In this document: positions 31,764 to 40,326 of the stretch, in pieces
How positions within the stretch are numbered: the first letter of the stretch is position 1
Layout of the letters: each line of letters begins with the position of its first letter
Assembly: GCF_003933235.1 (NCBI RefSeq)
Contig: NZ_RWJI01000001.1
Location: 998,001 to 1,062,000 of the forward strand
Source: Sphingorhabdus wooponensis
GTDB taxonomy: Bacteria; Pseudomonadota; Alphaproteobacteria; Sphingomonadales; Sphingomonadaceae
Length of the DNA stretch: 64,000 bases
Direction of reading: 5' to 3'
Notes under the pieces: generated by a model
Seen by the model: the letters and a program-made list of their open reading frames with translations, nothing else
Database searches by the model: none
What the model was told of the DNA's origin: nothing
Made by a program: the position numbers and the translations under genes

Positions 31764-33059
31764 TTACTCCGCCGCCTCCAGCATATTGTCGCCCTTGGCG
31801 TCATTAATCCGGCGTTCCATCTCTGGACGGAAATGCTTGATCAGCCCTTGAATTGGCCAAGCGGCGGCATCACCGAGCGCGCAAATGGTGTGTCCTTCGA
31901 CCTGTTTGGTAACATCATACAAAGTATCAATATCGCCAATGTCAGCATCGCCAGTGCGCATCTTTTCCATCACGCGCCACATCCAACCTGTGCCTTCACG
32001 GCAAGGCGTGCATTGGCCGCAGCTTTCATGCTTGTAGAAATAGGAAAGCCGCGAAATTGCGCGCACGATGTCAGTGGACTTGTCCATCACGATGACCGCC
32101 GCCGTGCCAAGGCCGGAACCAACAGCTTTGCAGCCGTCAAAGTCCATCGGCACGTCCATCATCATCGCCGCAGGGACCAATGGAACCGACGAACCGCCGG
32201 GGATCACAGCGAGCAGATTGTCCCAACCACCTTTTATACCACCGCAATGCTTCTCAATCAGTTCGCGGAAGGGGATGCCCATTTCTTCTTCAACAACGCA
32301 TGGCTTTTCGACATGGCCGGAGATTTGGAACAGCTTTGTGCCATGGTTATTTTCGCGACCAAAGCTTTTGAACCATGCAGCGCCGCGCCGCAGGATCGTT
32401 GGCACGACCGCAATGCTCTCGACATTGTTGACCGTTGTCGGGCAACCATAGAGCCCTGCCCCCGCAGGAAATGGTGGTTTCAGGCGTGGCTGACCCTTTT
32501 TGCCTTCCAAGCTTTCAATCATCGCGGTTTCTTCACCGCAAATATAGGCACCCGCGCCGCGATGGACGAACACGTCAAAGTCATAACCCGACTTCGCGGC
32601 GTTCTTGCCCAACAAGCCTGCGGAATAGGCCTCCGCGACTGCCTTTTCGAGAACTTTGGCTTCGAAAATATACTCGCCGCGAATGTAGATATAGGCCGCA
32701 CGCGCGCGCATCGCGAAACCGGCAATCAGCGCGCCTTCAATCAGCTTATGCGGATCATGTCGGATGATCTCGCGATCTTTACATGATCCAGGCTCGGATT
32801 CGTCAGCGTTGATGACGAGAAAATTAGGACGCTCGGGCGTCGGCGCCTTTGGCATGAAGCTCCATTTCATACCTGTCGGGAACCCTGCGCCCCCGCGACC
32901 ACGCAGACCGGAAGCTTTCACTTCCTCAATTATAGCATCCTGCCCAACCTTCATCAGGTCAGCGGTTTTATCCCAATCGCCACGTTTCTGCGCCGCCTTC
33001 AGGGCAAAATCCTGATAGCCGTACAGATTGGTAAAAATGCGGTCTTTGTCAGCGAGCAT
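31764..33059 (-). CDS. nuoF: NADH-quinone oxidoreductase subunit F (NADH- and FMN-binding)
   Basis: Binds NADH and FMN and one 4Fe-4S cluster: the electron entry point of complex I. The 431-residue protein has the NADH site [18 protein letters not shown], the FMN region [34 protein letters not shown], and the cluster motif [15 protein letters not shown] with a distal Cys in HTICALGDA. The start MLADKDRIF at 33059 overlaps the stop of a 45-residue small gene (TGATG), supporting this start over a nine-codon extension. Confidence 0.97.
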   Translation of the reverse strand: MLADKDRIFTNLYGYQDFALKAAQKRGDWDKTADLMKVGQDAIIEEVKASGLRGRGGAGFPTGMKWSFMPKAPTPERPNFLVINADESEPGSCKDREIIRHDPHKLIEGALIAGFAMRARAAYIYIRGEYIFEAKVLEKAVAEAYSAGLLGKNAAKSGYDFDVFVHRGAGAYICGEETAMIESLEGKKGQPRLKPPFPAGAGLYGCPTTVNNVESIAVVPTILRRGAAWFKSFGRENNHGTKLFQISGHVEKPCVVEEEMGIPFRELIEKHCGGIKGGWDNLLAVIPGGSSVPLVPAAMMMDVPMDFDGCKAVGSGLGTAAVIVMDKSTDIVRAISRLSYFYKHESCGQCTPCREGTGWMWRVMEKMRTGDADIGDIDTLYDVTKQVEGHTICALGDAAAWPIQGLIKHFRPEMERRINDAKGDNMLEAAE

Positions 33060-33196
33060 CAGCCCAAACCTCCAAGAAAAAACCAAGCTGCTCCAGCGAT
33101 AAGCAAGCCAATAACGGCAAGCTTAATAACGCCCTTGAGCAATTTCCACGCGACGAACGCGGCGATGAGAATACCGATGAGAGGGAGAAATTCCAT
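33059..33196 (-). CDS. 45-residue single-helix membrane protein between nuoE and nuoF
   Basis: A short open frame reads [20 protein letters not shown] and continues with [20 protein letters not shown] to its end at GGLG. It is 45 residues, almost entirely hydrophobic, probably one long or two short helices broken by lysines. Its ATG overlaps the nuoE stop as TAATG and its TGA overlaps the nuoF ATG as TGATG, so it fills the gap exactly. That perfect fit is strong evidence of translation. Function unknown; an accessory or assembly role in complex I is inferred only from position. Confidence 0.75.
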   Translation of the reverse strand: MEFLPLIGILIAAFVAWKLLKGVIKLAVIGLLIAGAAWFFLGGLG

Positions 33197-33864
33197 TAAT
33201 ACTCCCCCCGATAATCATGGTTCTTGTCGACCATCGCGTGCAAGGTCGTTGCTCCGCCATAAGGCTCCACCGTGTGGCGACCCGGCAGCTGCGTGCCGAC
33301 CTTCGGCTGCTTGCCCTCGGCCAAGTCGTTAAGGATAGCGGTCATGCTACCATAATCGAGATCTTCATAATTATCGTCGTTGATCTGAACCATCGGCGCA
33401 GATGCGCAATTGCCCATGCACTCGACTTCGTTCAGCGTGAACATGCCGTCCGGCGTCGTCGCACCTTTGACGAGACCGCGACTCTTGCACGCCGCCATAA
33501 TATCATCGGACCCGCGCAACATGCATGGCGTTGTGCCACATACTTGCACATGGAAACGGCCAACAGGCGCAAGATTGTACATGGTGTAGAAGGTCGCGAC
33601 TTCGTACGCCCGCATATAAGGCATGTCCAAATAGCTTGCGACATATTCGATTACAGGAACGGGCAACCAACCCTGCGTATGGGTTTCTTCGCCAACCTGA
33701 CGTTGCGCCAAATCAAGCAGCGCCATCACCGCCGATTGCTGACGTCCTGCAGGGTAACGACCGATATACATATCGGCTTGCACCTTATATTCCTTCGAAA
33801 ATGCGAATTTACCCCATTTGGCACGGGTTTCGGCTTCATCCGGGATGTGTACTGCGTCAGCCAT
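33196..33864 (-). CDS. nuoE: NADH-quinone oxidoreductase subunit E
   Basis: Thioredoxin-like 2Fe-2S subunit that pairs with NuoF. The 222-residue protein has the cluster ligands in CGTTPCML and VECMGNCASAPM, and the conserved EVATFYTMYNLAPVGRFHVQV block. It is longer than E. coli NuoE because of a C-terminal tail (from about residue 165), as in other alphaproteobacteria. MADAVHIPDE at 33864 is taken as the start; the 14-codon extension overlaps the upstream small gene. Flanked on both sides by overlapping small genes. Confidence 0.96.
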   Translation of the reverse strand: MADAVHIPDEAETRAKWGKFAFSKEYKVQADMYIGRYPAGRQQSAVMALLDLAQRQVGEETHTQGWLPVPVIEYVASYLDMPYMRAYEVATFYTMYNLAPVGRFHVQVCGTTPCMLRGSDDIMAACKSRGLVKGATTPDGMFTLNEVECMGNCASAPMVQINDDNYEDLDYGSMTAILNDLAEGKQPKVGTQLPGRHTVEPYGGATTLHAMVDKNHDYRGEY

Positions 33865-34036
33865 GTGCTTCTTTCCGTCCCCAAATCCGCCCGATATACG
33901 CGCCAAACATCATGGCGGCAGCGGTCGAACCCACTTCCTTTGCCGACACCTCGGCATGAAACAAATACAGATAAGCCGCGACCAACGCGACCGAACCAAG
34001 CGCCGCCGATGCCAAAAACATAAGCTCACGCGTCAT
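33857..34036 (-). CDS. 59-residue membrane protein between nuoD and nuoE
   Basis: An open frame of 59 codons starts [20 protein letters not shown], giving one clear membrane helix (about residues 5-26), and ends with a basic segment (GAYIGRIWGRKEAHG). Its ATG overlaps the nuoD stop (TGATG) and its stop lies 8 bp inside nuoE. The frame spans the whole nuoD-nuoE gap without a stop and is flush at both ends, so it is very probably translated. I do not recognise the family; a complex I-associated role is inferred from position only. Confidence 0.7.
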   Translation of the reverse strand: MTRELMFLASAALGSVALVAAYLYLFHAEVSAKEVGSTAAAMMFGAYIGRIWGRKEAHG

Positions 34037-35247
34037 CAGCGGTCACACTCCCCAAACACGATATCGAGCGCGCCTAAAATCGCGGTCGTATCCGCCAACA
34101 TGTGCCCACGGCTCATGAAATCCATAGCTTGTAGGTGCGAAAAGGCCGTCGGACGAATTTTGCAACGATATGGCTTGTTGCTACCGTCAGCGACCAAATA
34201 CACCCCAAATTCGCCCTTGGGGCTTTCGGTGGCGACATAGACGCTGCCTGCAGGCACTTTAAAGCCTTCAGTGTAGAGCTTGAAGTGATGGATCAATGCT
34301 TCCATCGATTGCTTCATTTCAGCGCGCTTTGGCGGTGCCACCTTGCGGTCGTCGCTGCACACAGGGCCTTCGGGCATTTGCTGCAAGCACTGCTTCATGA
34401 TGCGGACCGATTGGCGCACTTCTTCGACGCGGACCATGAACCGGTCGTAACAATCGCCGCGTGTGCCGACGGGAATATCAAACTCCATCCGGTCATAGAC
34501 GTCATAAGGTTGGCTCTTGCGAATATCCCAAGGGATGCCTGCGCCGCGGATCATAGGACCGGAAAAGCCCCATTTGATTGCGTCTTCTTTCGAAACAATC
34601 GCAATATCGACATTGCGTTGTTTAAAAATGCGGTTGTCGACCACCAATGACATCGCGTCCTCGAACAAGCGCGGCATGCGCTCGTCCAACCATTCGGCAA
34701 TATCGGTTAACAGCTTTAACGGCACATCCTGATGCACGCCGCCCGGGCGGAACCATGCCGCATGCATACGCGCACCACTTGCCCGCTCGTAAAAAGCCAT
34801 GATGTCTTCGCGGATTTCATACAACCATAATGGCGGTGTCATCGCACCAACATCAATGATATGGTGCGCGATGTTCAGTGTGTGGTTCTTGATACGCGTC
34901 AGCTCGGCGAACAATACCCGCAGATATTGTGCACGCAGGGGTACCTCCAGATCCAACAGCTTTTCGACCGCGAGCACATAGCTGTGCTCCATCGCCATTG
35001 GCGATGCGTAATCCAACCGGTCGAAATAGGGCAAAGCCTGCAAATAGGTTTTATACTCGATCAGCTTTTCGGTGCCGCGATGTAAAAGGCCGATATGCGG
35101 GTCAAGCCGCTCAACGATTTCTCCATCCAGCTCCATCACCAAACGCAATACGCCATGCGCTGCGGGGTGCTGTGGCCCGAAGTTAATCGTGTAATTCTGG
35201 ATCACTTCATCGCCAGTGGTCGGCGCGAGATCTTGCTGCATGCTCAT
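34036..35247 (-). CDS. nuoD: NADH-quinone oxidoreductase subunit D (49-kDa type)
   Basis: Forms the quinone head-group site with NuoB; derived from the large subunit of NiFe hydrogenases. The 403-residue protein has [21 protein letters not shown] near the N-terminus, [36 protein letters not shown] and the C-terminal [12 protein letters not shown] that closes the family. The hydrogenase metal cysteines are absent, as expected. Overlaps nuoC by 4 bp and is followed by a 59-residue small gene. Confidence 0.97.
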   Translation of the reverse strand: MSMQQDLAPTTGDEVIQNYTINFGPQHPAAHGVLRLVMELDGEIVERLDPHIGLLHRGTEKLIEYKTYLQALPYFDRLDYASPMAMEHSYVLAVEKLLDLEVPLRAQYLRVLFAELTRIKNHTLNIAHHIIDVGAMTPPLWLYEIREDIMAFYERASGARMHAAWFRPGGVHQDVPLKLLTDIAEWLDERMPRLFEDAMSLVVDNRIFKQRNVDIAIVSKEDAIKWGFSGPMIRGAGIPWDIRKSQPYDVYDRMEFDIPVGTRGDCYDRFMVRVEEVRQSVRIMKQCLQQMPEGPVCSDDRKVAPPKRAEMKQSMEALIHHFKLYTEGFKVPAGSVYVATESPKGEFGVYLVADGSNKPYRCKIRPTAFSHLQAMDFMSRGHMLADTTAILGALDIVFGECDR

Positions 35248-35936
35248 GCTTTGTCTCCCGTCGCCTTTGGCTTCCGCACGGTGCGTTTGACCGTTTCTTT
35301 AGGCGCAGGCTGCTGTGGTGCAGCCTCACTGGACTTCTCATCACCCGGCAGCACATAATCCGCGCCTTCCCAAGGGCTCAGAAAGTCGAAATTACGGAAA
35401 TCCTGTGCCAATTGCACAGGCTCATATTTCACACGCTTTTCTTCTTCGGAATAGCGCAGTTCAACATAACCCGACAGCGGGAAGTCTTTACGCTGTGGAT
35501 GTCCTGAAAAACCGTAATCGGTCAATATGCGCCGCAAATCGGCATTTCCGGAGAATAACACGCCATACATGTCAAAGACTTCGCGCTCCAACCATCCGGC
35601 AACTGGCCAGATGCCGGTAACCGACGGAACAGGCTGATCTTCATTCGTGGTCAAATGCACACGAATGCGGTGATTCTTTGTAAGGCTCAGCAGGCAATAA
35701 ACAATTTCAAAACGCGGATCGCGATCGGGCCAGTCGACGCCAGCGATTTCAACCAACTGTTGATACTCGCAATTGTCACGCAGCAGGACCATGCAGTCCA
35801 CCAACGCATCGCGGTGAATGTGCACAGCAACTTCATGATTGGCTTCTTCAATAGAAACCAAGTGTTTACCAAGCGTTTTTGAGATCGCTTTTACAGTGCC
35901 TTCGGGCGTGTGAATGCGGGGTGCGGAGTGGCTCAC
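35244..35936 (-). CDS. nuoC: NADH-quinone oxidoreductase subunit C (30-kDa type)
   Basis: Peripheral-arm structural subunit at the NuoB/NuoD interface. The 230-residue protein has the family core [47 protein letters not shown] and [21 protein letters not shown] ~35-residue Ala/Lys/Pro-rich C-terminal tail is variable. The GTG at 35936 overlaps the nuoB stop as GTGA and gives [14 protein letters not shown]; the longer frame running into nuoB is rejected. Confidence 0.95.
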   Translation of the reverse strand: MSHSAPRIHTPEGTVKAISKTLGKHLVSIEEANHEVAVHIHRDALVDCMVLLRDNCEYQQLVEIAGVDWPDRDPRFEIVYCLLSLTKNHRIRVHLTTNEDQPVPSVTGIWPVAGWLEREVFDMYGVLFSGNADLRRILTDYGFSGHPQRKDFPLSGYVELRYSEEEKRVKYEPVQLAQDFRNFDFLSPWEGADYVLPGDEKSSEAAPQQPAPKETVKRTVRKPKATGDKA

Positions 35937-36469
35937 CGTTCGATCGTCCCTGTCCGGCGGATTTTGCGCTGCAACTGCATAATGCCGTAAAGCAATGCTT
36001 CGGCCGTTGGCGGGCATCCGGGTACATAAATATCTACCGGTACAACACGATCACAACCGCGCACAACGCTGTAACTGTAATGATAATAGCCGCCGCCATT
36101 GGCGCAGCTGCCCATGGAAATAACATATTTGGGTTCAGACATCTGGTCATAAACCTTGCGGAGCGCTGGCGCCATTTTGTTACAAAGCGTGCCGGCGACA
36201 ATCATCACGTCGGACTGACGCGGCGATGCGCGTGGCGCAATTCCGAACCGTTCAAAGTCGTACCGCGGCATATAACCGTGGATCATTTCTACAGCGCAAC
36301 AGGCAAGGCCGAAGGTCATGGGCCATAAAGAGCCCGTACGCGCCCAATTAAAGAGGTCTTCGGTCGACGAGACGACAAACCCCTTGTCGTTCACTTCGCT
36401 CTCAATATCCTTGAAGAACGCGGTGTCCGGCGTTTGCACGTCAGACAGTGATGGCGTGATTACTCCCAT
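35933..36469 (-). CDS. nuoB: NADH-quinone oxidoreductase subunit B
   Basis: Holds the terminal 4Fe-4S cluster N2 that reduces quinone. The 178-residue protein has the tandem cysteines in [12 protein letters not shown] and the other ligands in [26 protein letters not shown] and [24 protein letters not shown] at 36469 overlaps the nuoA end by 10 bp and is the expected start; the 25-codon extension through nuoA is rejected. Confidence 0.97.
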   Translation of the reverse strand: MGVITPSLSDVQTPDTAFFKDIESEVNDKGFVVSSTEDLFNWARTGSLWPMTFGLACCAVEMIHGYMPRYDFERFGIAPRASPRQSDVMIVAGTLCNKMAPALRKVYDQMSEPKYVISMGSCANGGGYYHYSYSVVRGCDRVVPVDIYVPGCPPTAEALLYGIMQLQRKIRRTGTIER

Positions 36470-36834
36470 TCGAGTGCTCCCACTTTCCATGCATAGATAA
36501 ATCCGATGACCAATTCGAACAGGAACAACATCATGGTACCCCATCCGATCCAGCCTGTTTCACCCAGACTAACCGCCCATGGGAATAAAAAAGCCGCCTC
36601 AAGGTCGAAAATGATAAACAAAATCGCAACAAGGTAGAAGCGGACGTCAAATTGGCTCCGCGAGTCTTCGAACGCTGGAAATCCGCACTCATACTCGGTG
36701 AGCTTCGCTTCGCTGGGCTTATACGTTCCCGTCAGTCGCGACACGCCCATCGGCAAAAACACAAATGCCGACGACAATGTAAGCGCGACCACTAAGAAAA
36801 GCAGTATGGGCAAATATTGCGACAAATCAGTCAT
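36460..36834 (-). CDS. nuoA: NADH-quinone oxidoreductase subunit A
   Basis: Membrane subunit with three helices whose first loop contacts the quinone cavity. The 124-residue protein has [20 protein letters not shown] followed by [20 protein letters not shown], the hallmark of NuoA/ND3. First gene of the complex I operon; a 102-bp spacer separates it from the gene at 36937 on the same strand and should hold the nuo promoter, though I cannot place it with confidence. Confidence 0.97.
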   Translation of the reverse strand: MTDLSQYLPILLFLVVALTLSSAFVFLPMGVSRLTGTYKPSEAKLTEYECGFPAFEDSRSQFDVRFYLVAILFIIFDLEAAFLFPWAVSLGETGWIGWGTMMLFLFELVIGFIYAWKVGALEWE

Positions 36835-36936
36835 ATCAGACTCGTTTCAGAAACCCCGTAAGTTGCGGCGCTTTTAAGCAGAAGAATCCTGACCTGCAAG
36901 GCCAAGACTCAGCATTTTTTCTGCCATTTTCGACGA

Positions 36937-37755
36937 TTATTTTATGGCACCGACCAACAGCTTATGCAGCTTGCTATGCAATATGTCATTTGCTGCCAAA
37001 ACCTGTGTATCTGCGATATGCGGACTGCGTCCACGATAGTCGGTCACAAAGCCACCTGCTTCGCGCACGAGCAAGCATCCAGCAGCTGTATCCCAAGGAG
37101 ACAAGCCGCTTTCCCAAAAACCATCATAGCGGCCAGCGGCCAACCAAGCGAGGTCAAGGCTTGCCGCACCAAAACGCCGAATGCCTGACACCGAAGGTCC
37201 AATGGCGCCAAAAATCTTGGCCCATTCCTCAAAGTCGCCATGTCCCTTATAGGGTGTACCAGTGGCAATCAGAGCCTCATTTAGCTGACGGCGTGCCGAT
37301 ACCCGTAAACGCCGGTTGCCCAACCATGCACCTTTGCCACGCTCGGCCCAGAAGCTTTCGTCCGTGATCGGGTTATATACAAGGCCTGCAAAAATGTCGC
37401 CCCAGCCGGAACCATCCGGTTTCGGATCTTGCACCGCAATTGAAATTGCGAAATGCGGAATGCCATGGAGGAAGTTACTTGTTCCGTCGAGCGGATCGAC
37501 GATGAACCGCGGTTTGCCTTCGGCACCAGCAATCTCGCCGCCTTCTTCCATCAGAAAGCCCCAGTCGGGACGTGCGATTTCGAGTTCACGGAAAATTGTG
37601 TCTTCAGCGCGCTCATCAGCTTTGGAAACGAAATCTGCAGGGCCCTTTTGCGAAACCTGCAAATGTTCAATCTCGCCAAAATCGCGGCGAAGCTTACCAC
37701 CCGCTTTACGGGCAGCTTTTTCCATAATGGTCAACAGACCAGTTAATGCGGGCAT
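36937..37755 (-). CDS. suhB: Inositol-1-monophosphatase family protein
   Basis: Mg-dependent, lithium-sensitive-type phosphatase. The 272-residue protein has the metal-site motifs EEGGEIAG, IVDPLDGTSNFLHGIPHFAIS and SPWDTAAGCLLVREAGG. SuhB-like proteins dephosphorylate inositol 1-phosphate, and some bind the transcription antitermination complex; neither is shown here. Its ATG overlaps the efp stop as TAATG, so it is co-translated with elongation factor P. The suhB name is by family resemblance. Confidence 0.9.
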   Translation of the reverse strand: MPALTGLLTIMEKAARKAGGKLRRDFGEIEHLQVSQKGPADFVSKADERAEDTIFRELEIARPDWGFLMEEGGEIAGAEGKPRFIVDPLDGTSNFLHGIPHFAISIAVQDPKPDGSGWGDIFAGLVYNPITDESFWAERGKGAWLGNRRLRVSARRQLNEALIATGTPYKGHGDFEEWAKIFGAIGPSVSGIRRFGAASLDLAWLAAGRYDGFWESGLSPWDTAAGCLLVREAGGFVTDYRGRSPHIADTQVLAANDILHSKLHKLLVGAIK

Positions 37756-38318
37756 TAATCAGCCTTCCGAACATATTCCCGTTCGTAGACATCAACCACA
37801 ATCCGCGTGCCTGCGCTTATGAATGGCGGCACCATGACGCGCACGCCATTATCGAGGATCGCTGGCTTATAGCTGGATGACGCCGTCTGACCCTTAACTA
37901 CAGCGTCAGCTTCGACAATCGTCGCTTCAATCTGGTCCGGTAAAGCGACAGAGAGTGCCTCGTCATCATACATTTCCATGACAACGTCCATGCCATCCTG
38001 AAGGAAAGCTGCCGCATCACCGAGAAGGTCGGTAGGCAAAGTCACCTGATCATAGGTTTCCTTGTCCATGAACACCAGATTATCGCCCTCGGCATAGAGA
38101 AACTGGAAATCTTTCTGATCAAGGCGTACTTTTTCGACGCTTTCTGCCGAACGGAACCGAATATTGTTCTTGCGGCCATCGCGGAGATTTTTGAGCTCAA
38201 CTTGCATATATGCGCCGCCTTTACCCGGTTGGGTGTGCGCAGTCTTTACGACACGCCAAAGGCCGCCTTCATATTCCAATATGTTACCCGGCTTAATTTC
38301 AACCGCGTTGATTTTCAT
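37755..38318 (-). CDS. efp: Translation elongation factor P
   Basis: Rescues ribosomes stalled on polyproline stretches. The 187-residue protein starts [19 protein letters not shown]. The modifiable loop has a lysine at about residue 33 ([14 protein letters not shown]), the type that receives beta-lysine, so an EpmA/EpmB-like system would be expected elsewhere. The C-terminal OB domain ends [18 protein letters not shown]. The upstream 12-codon extension lacks similarity and is rejected. Confidence 0.97.
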   Translation of the reverse strand: MKINAVEIKPGNILEYEGGLWRVVKTAHTQPGKGGAYMQVELKNLRDGRKNNIRFRSAESVEKVRLDQKDFQFLYAEGDNLVFMDKETYDQVTLPTDLLGDAAAFLQDGMDVVMEMYDDEALSVALPDQIEATIVEADAVVKGQTASSSYKPAILDNGVRVMVPPFISAGTRIVVDVYEREYVRKAD

Positions 38319-38349
38319 GAGTACACTCGCTTGACAGATGGAAAGAGCA

Positions 38350-38367
38350 GGCACGCATAAACGTGCC
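38350..38367 (-). promoter_or_regulatory. Small hairpin between thiE and efp
   Basis: GGCACG (38350-38355) and CGTGCC (38362-38367) form a perfect 6-bp stem with a 6-base loop, 32 bp upstream of the efp start. There is no U-run, so it is either a weak terminator for thiE or part of the efp leader. Low confidence. Confidence 0.3.
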
Positions 38368-38399
38368 GATAGTCGCGGCCTTTAACGATGACAGCGCAA

Positions 38400-39023
38400 T
38401 TAGGCAAGCAGTGCGTTGAACGCCTTAACCGCTTCTGCAGGACCTTGTGGGTGTTTCCACACAGAGCCGCTCACCGCTAAGAAATCCGCCCCTGCATCTA
38501 TTAATGGTTTGGCATTATCTGGTGTAATTCCGCCAATAGCCACACAAGGAACTTCCGTCACAAACGACCATTTTTGTAATGTGTCGAGTTCAGCGACATG
38601 CTCCACCGTCTTTGTCGCTGTGGGAAAAAATGCGCCAAAGGCGACATAATCAGCTCCAGCCTCCGCCGCCTCCATAGCGAGATGACGGCTATTGTGACAG
38701 GTAACACCAATCTGGTAATCTTTGCCAAGCAGTTCCCGCGCCTCCCGAACATCGCCATCGCCCTGCCCCAAATGCACACCATCGGCCTTCAAACGCTTGG
38801 CCAAAGCAACACTGTCATTTACGATGAACGCGACATCATGCGCAGCACAAATGGCCTGCAACGGCTCCGCGAGCGCCGCCGCCTCGTGCTGATCTAGGTC
38901 TTTAACACGAAACTGAAACGCCGCGACGGAACCCGCGGACAAGGCAGCCTCAAGCCGGGCGGGAAAATCACCGCCGACTTCAAGCGGTGAGATCAAATAT
39001 AATTGGCAGGGAAATTCTTTCAT
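38400..39023 (-). CDS. thiE: Thiamine-phosphate synthase
   Basis: Joins the thiazole and pyrimidine halves of thiamine. The 207-residue TIM barrel has FQFRVKD (the QxRxK-type substrate motif), VNDSVALAKRLKADGVHLGQ, GVTCHNSRHLAMEAAEAGADYVAFGAFFPT (in two overlapping family blocks) and AIGGITPDNAKPLIDAGADF. No TPP riboswitch core is visible upstream; that region instead holds a palindromic repeat element. Divergent enough that a TenI-like paralogue cannot be wholly excluded. Confidence 0.85.
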   Translation of the reverse strand: MKEFPCQLYLISPLEVGGDFPARLEAALSAGSVAAFQFRVKDLDQHEAAALAEPLQAICAAHDVAFIVNDSVALAKRLKADGVHLGQGDGDVREARELLGKDYQIGVTCHNSRHLAMEAAEAGADYVAFGAFFPTATKTVEHVAELDTLQKWSFVTEVPCVAIGGITPDNAKPLIDAGADFLAVSGSVWKHPQGPAEAVKAFNALLA

Positions 39024-39362
39024 GCCGCGGTCAATAGCGGGGCTTTAGGCCGGCGGCAAACATCTTGCGCAAAAGGGTCAGGACCACTTTAATTCACCTT
39101 TGCGGTTTGAGGCCATTTTGTTCAGGGCTATGCGGCAAGTGCCGGGCTTAGTGCTTCTAAGTCCAAGCTTGCCAAAGACGCCCTGGGCAAAATGGGTCAA
39201 ATCCTGCGGACGTCAAAATGGCTTCGATCTCAAAGCGAAATGACCTTGCAGGCAGAATAACTGCCTGCCAGCGGCCATTTCACTTCGATATCTTTGCCAT
39301 TTTGACGCCGCGAAGGTGAATTGAAGTGATCCTGACCCTATTCTGCCGGTCCCTCTCCAAAC
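39024..39362. other. Gene-free spacer between fba and thiE
   Basis: No open frame here looks coding. The spacer is almost filled by the 263-bp palindromic repeat element described separately (39075-39337). The thiE promoter, if separate, must lie in 39024-39074 or inside the element. Confidence 0.7.
39075..39337. repeat. 263-bp MITE-like palindromic element
   Basis: The ends are imperfect inverted repeats: 28 of 31 positions match between 39075-39105 (GGGTCAGGACCACTT...) and the reverse complement of 39307-39337 (GGGTCAGGATCACTT...). The right half contains a second long palindrome (about 39209-39310) centred on GGCAG-AATAA-CTGCC, with both arms carrying GTCAAAATGGC and GAAATG. The left half holds a further inverted pair around GCCATTTTGTTCAGGGC/GCCCTGGGCAAAATGG. 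No transposase and no clear target duplication are seen. This is how non-autonomous mobile repeats or REP clusters look, but copy number elsewhere is unknown. Confidence 0.65.
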
Positions 39363-40250
39363 TCAGGTTGCAGATGCTGCGTGAATTTCGTCGATGGCGC
39401 TGGAAAGCGCGGTATCAAATTCTTCCGCGGTCATTTGGTGACGCAAATCTTCCAACAAAGCCCGCGAGAAGCTGGCGATCATCCCCTTATTCTTGGCCAG
39501 TTCAGTGCATGCCTCTGGACGGGCATAGCCACCGGAAAGCCCAACAACCCGCAACACACGCGGGTGATTAATGAGCGCGTCAAACGTACCCGCCTGTGCG
39601 GGAATCGACAGCTTCAGCATGACCTTGTTGTCAGCCGATACATTATCAAGTGCCTTCAAAATTTCATCGCGCAACAGGGTGTCACTTTGCGCGCGGTCTG
39701 CGCTTTTAATGTTCACCTCAGGCTCGATAATCGGCATCAATCCCGCGGCGAGAATTTGTTCGGCCACATCAAATTGCTGCTTTACGATCGCGGCAATACC
39801 GGACGGCGATGCTTGATTGATAACGGAACGCTTTTTTGTACCAAACACGCCCTTCGCCTTGGCGCGTTGTAGCAACGCGTCCAGATCCGGCATTGGCTTC
39901 ATCAATTGTACGCCGTCCGCCTCTTCCTCAAGGCCTTTATCGACCTTAAGAAACGGCACAACGCCGCGGTCCTGCAATGCCGCAGGCACTGGCTTGCCGC
40001 CCGCTTCACCGTCCATCGTACGTTCGAACAATATCGCGCCCAGCACCTTCTCCCCGGAAAAACTTGGTGCAGTAATGATCCGAGCGCGCATATCGTGGAT
40101 AAGGCCAAACATCTCTTCTTCAGTCGCGTAGGCGTCTTCCTCTATGCCATAGCCTTTGAGCGCCTTTGGTGTTGAACCACCGCTTTGATCCAGAGCCGCA
40201 ATAAATCCTGAAGCGGTGGACACTTTTGCAAGCATTTCAGCGTAATTCAT
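39363..40250 (-). CDS. fda: Class I fructose-bisphosphate aldolase
   Basis: Schiff-base aldolase cleaving fructose 1,6-bisphosphate to triose phosphates. The 295-residue protein has AALDQSGGSTPKALKGYG near the N-terminus, LFERTMDG, PFLKVDKGLEEE (the KVDKG motif of the family), PIIEPEVNI and KLSIPAQAG. It matches the bacterial class I (Staphylococcus-like) group, not the zinc-dependent class II enzyme. MNYAEMLAKVS at 40250 is the chosen start. It follows pgk but is separated by a strong terminator and a perfect 18-bp palindrome, so it is probably its own transcription unit. Confidence 0.93.
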   Translation of the reverse strand: MNYAEMLAKVSTASGFIAALDQSGGSTPKALKGYGIEEDAYATEEEMFGLIHDMRARIITAPSFSGEKVLGAILFERTMDGEAGGKPVPAALQDRGVVPFLKVDKGLEEEADGVQLMKPMPDLDALLQRAKAKGVFGTKKRSVINQASPSGIAAIVKQQFDVAEQILAAGLMPIIEPEVNIKSADRAQSDTLLRDEILKALDNVSADNKVMLKLSIPAQAGTFDALINHPRVLRVVGLSGGYARPEACTELAKNKGMIASFSRALLEDLRHQMTAEEFDTALSSAIDEIHAASAT

Positions 40251-40273
40251 TATTGTCTTCCTACAAGCTGACC

Positions 40274-40291
40274 GATGCATACGTATGCATC
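40274..40291. promoter_or_regulatory. Perfect 18-bp palindrome upstream of fructose-bisphosphate aldolase
   Basis: GATGCATAC followed directly by GTATGCATC is fully self-complementary with no loop. It is centred about 32 bp before the aldolase ATG and downstream of the pgk terminator. Size, symmetry and position suggest an operator for a dimeric repressor, possibly one responding to a glycolytic metabolite. No known consensus is claimed. Confidence 0.55.
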
Positions 40292-40299
40292 AGATATTG

Positions 40300-40321
40300 A
40301 AAAAAACGGGGCATTGCCCCG
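40300..40321 (-). terminator. Rho-independent terminator after pgk
   Basis: On the minus strand CGGGGC-AAT-GCCCCG is followed by seven Ts. It begins 6 bp past the pgk stop. This is the clearest intrinsic terminator in the window and closes the tkt-gap-pgk unit. Confidence 0.9.
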
Positions 40322-40326
40322 CAGGT

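Noticed and set aside
31833-32786. 317-residue plus-strand ORF
   Set aside because: It lies antisense to nuoF, whose motifs are all present; a shadow of codon bias.
33217-34023. 268-residue plus-strand ORF
   Set aside because: It is antisense to nuoE and to the 59-residue small gene, has no recognisable motif and no ribosome site.
39024-39362. TPP riboswitch upstream of thiE
   Set aside because: The conserved CTGAGA-type core is not seen; the region is filled by a palindromic repeat element.
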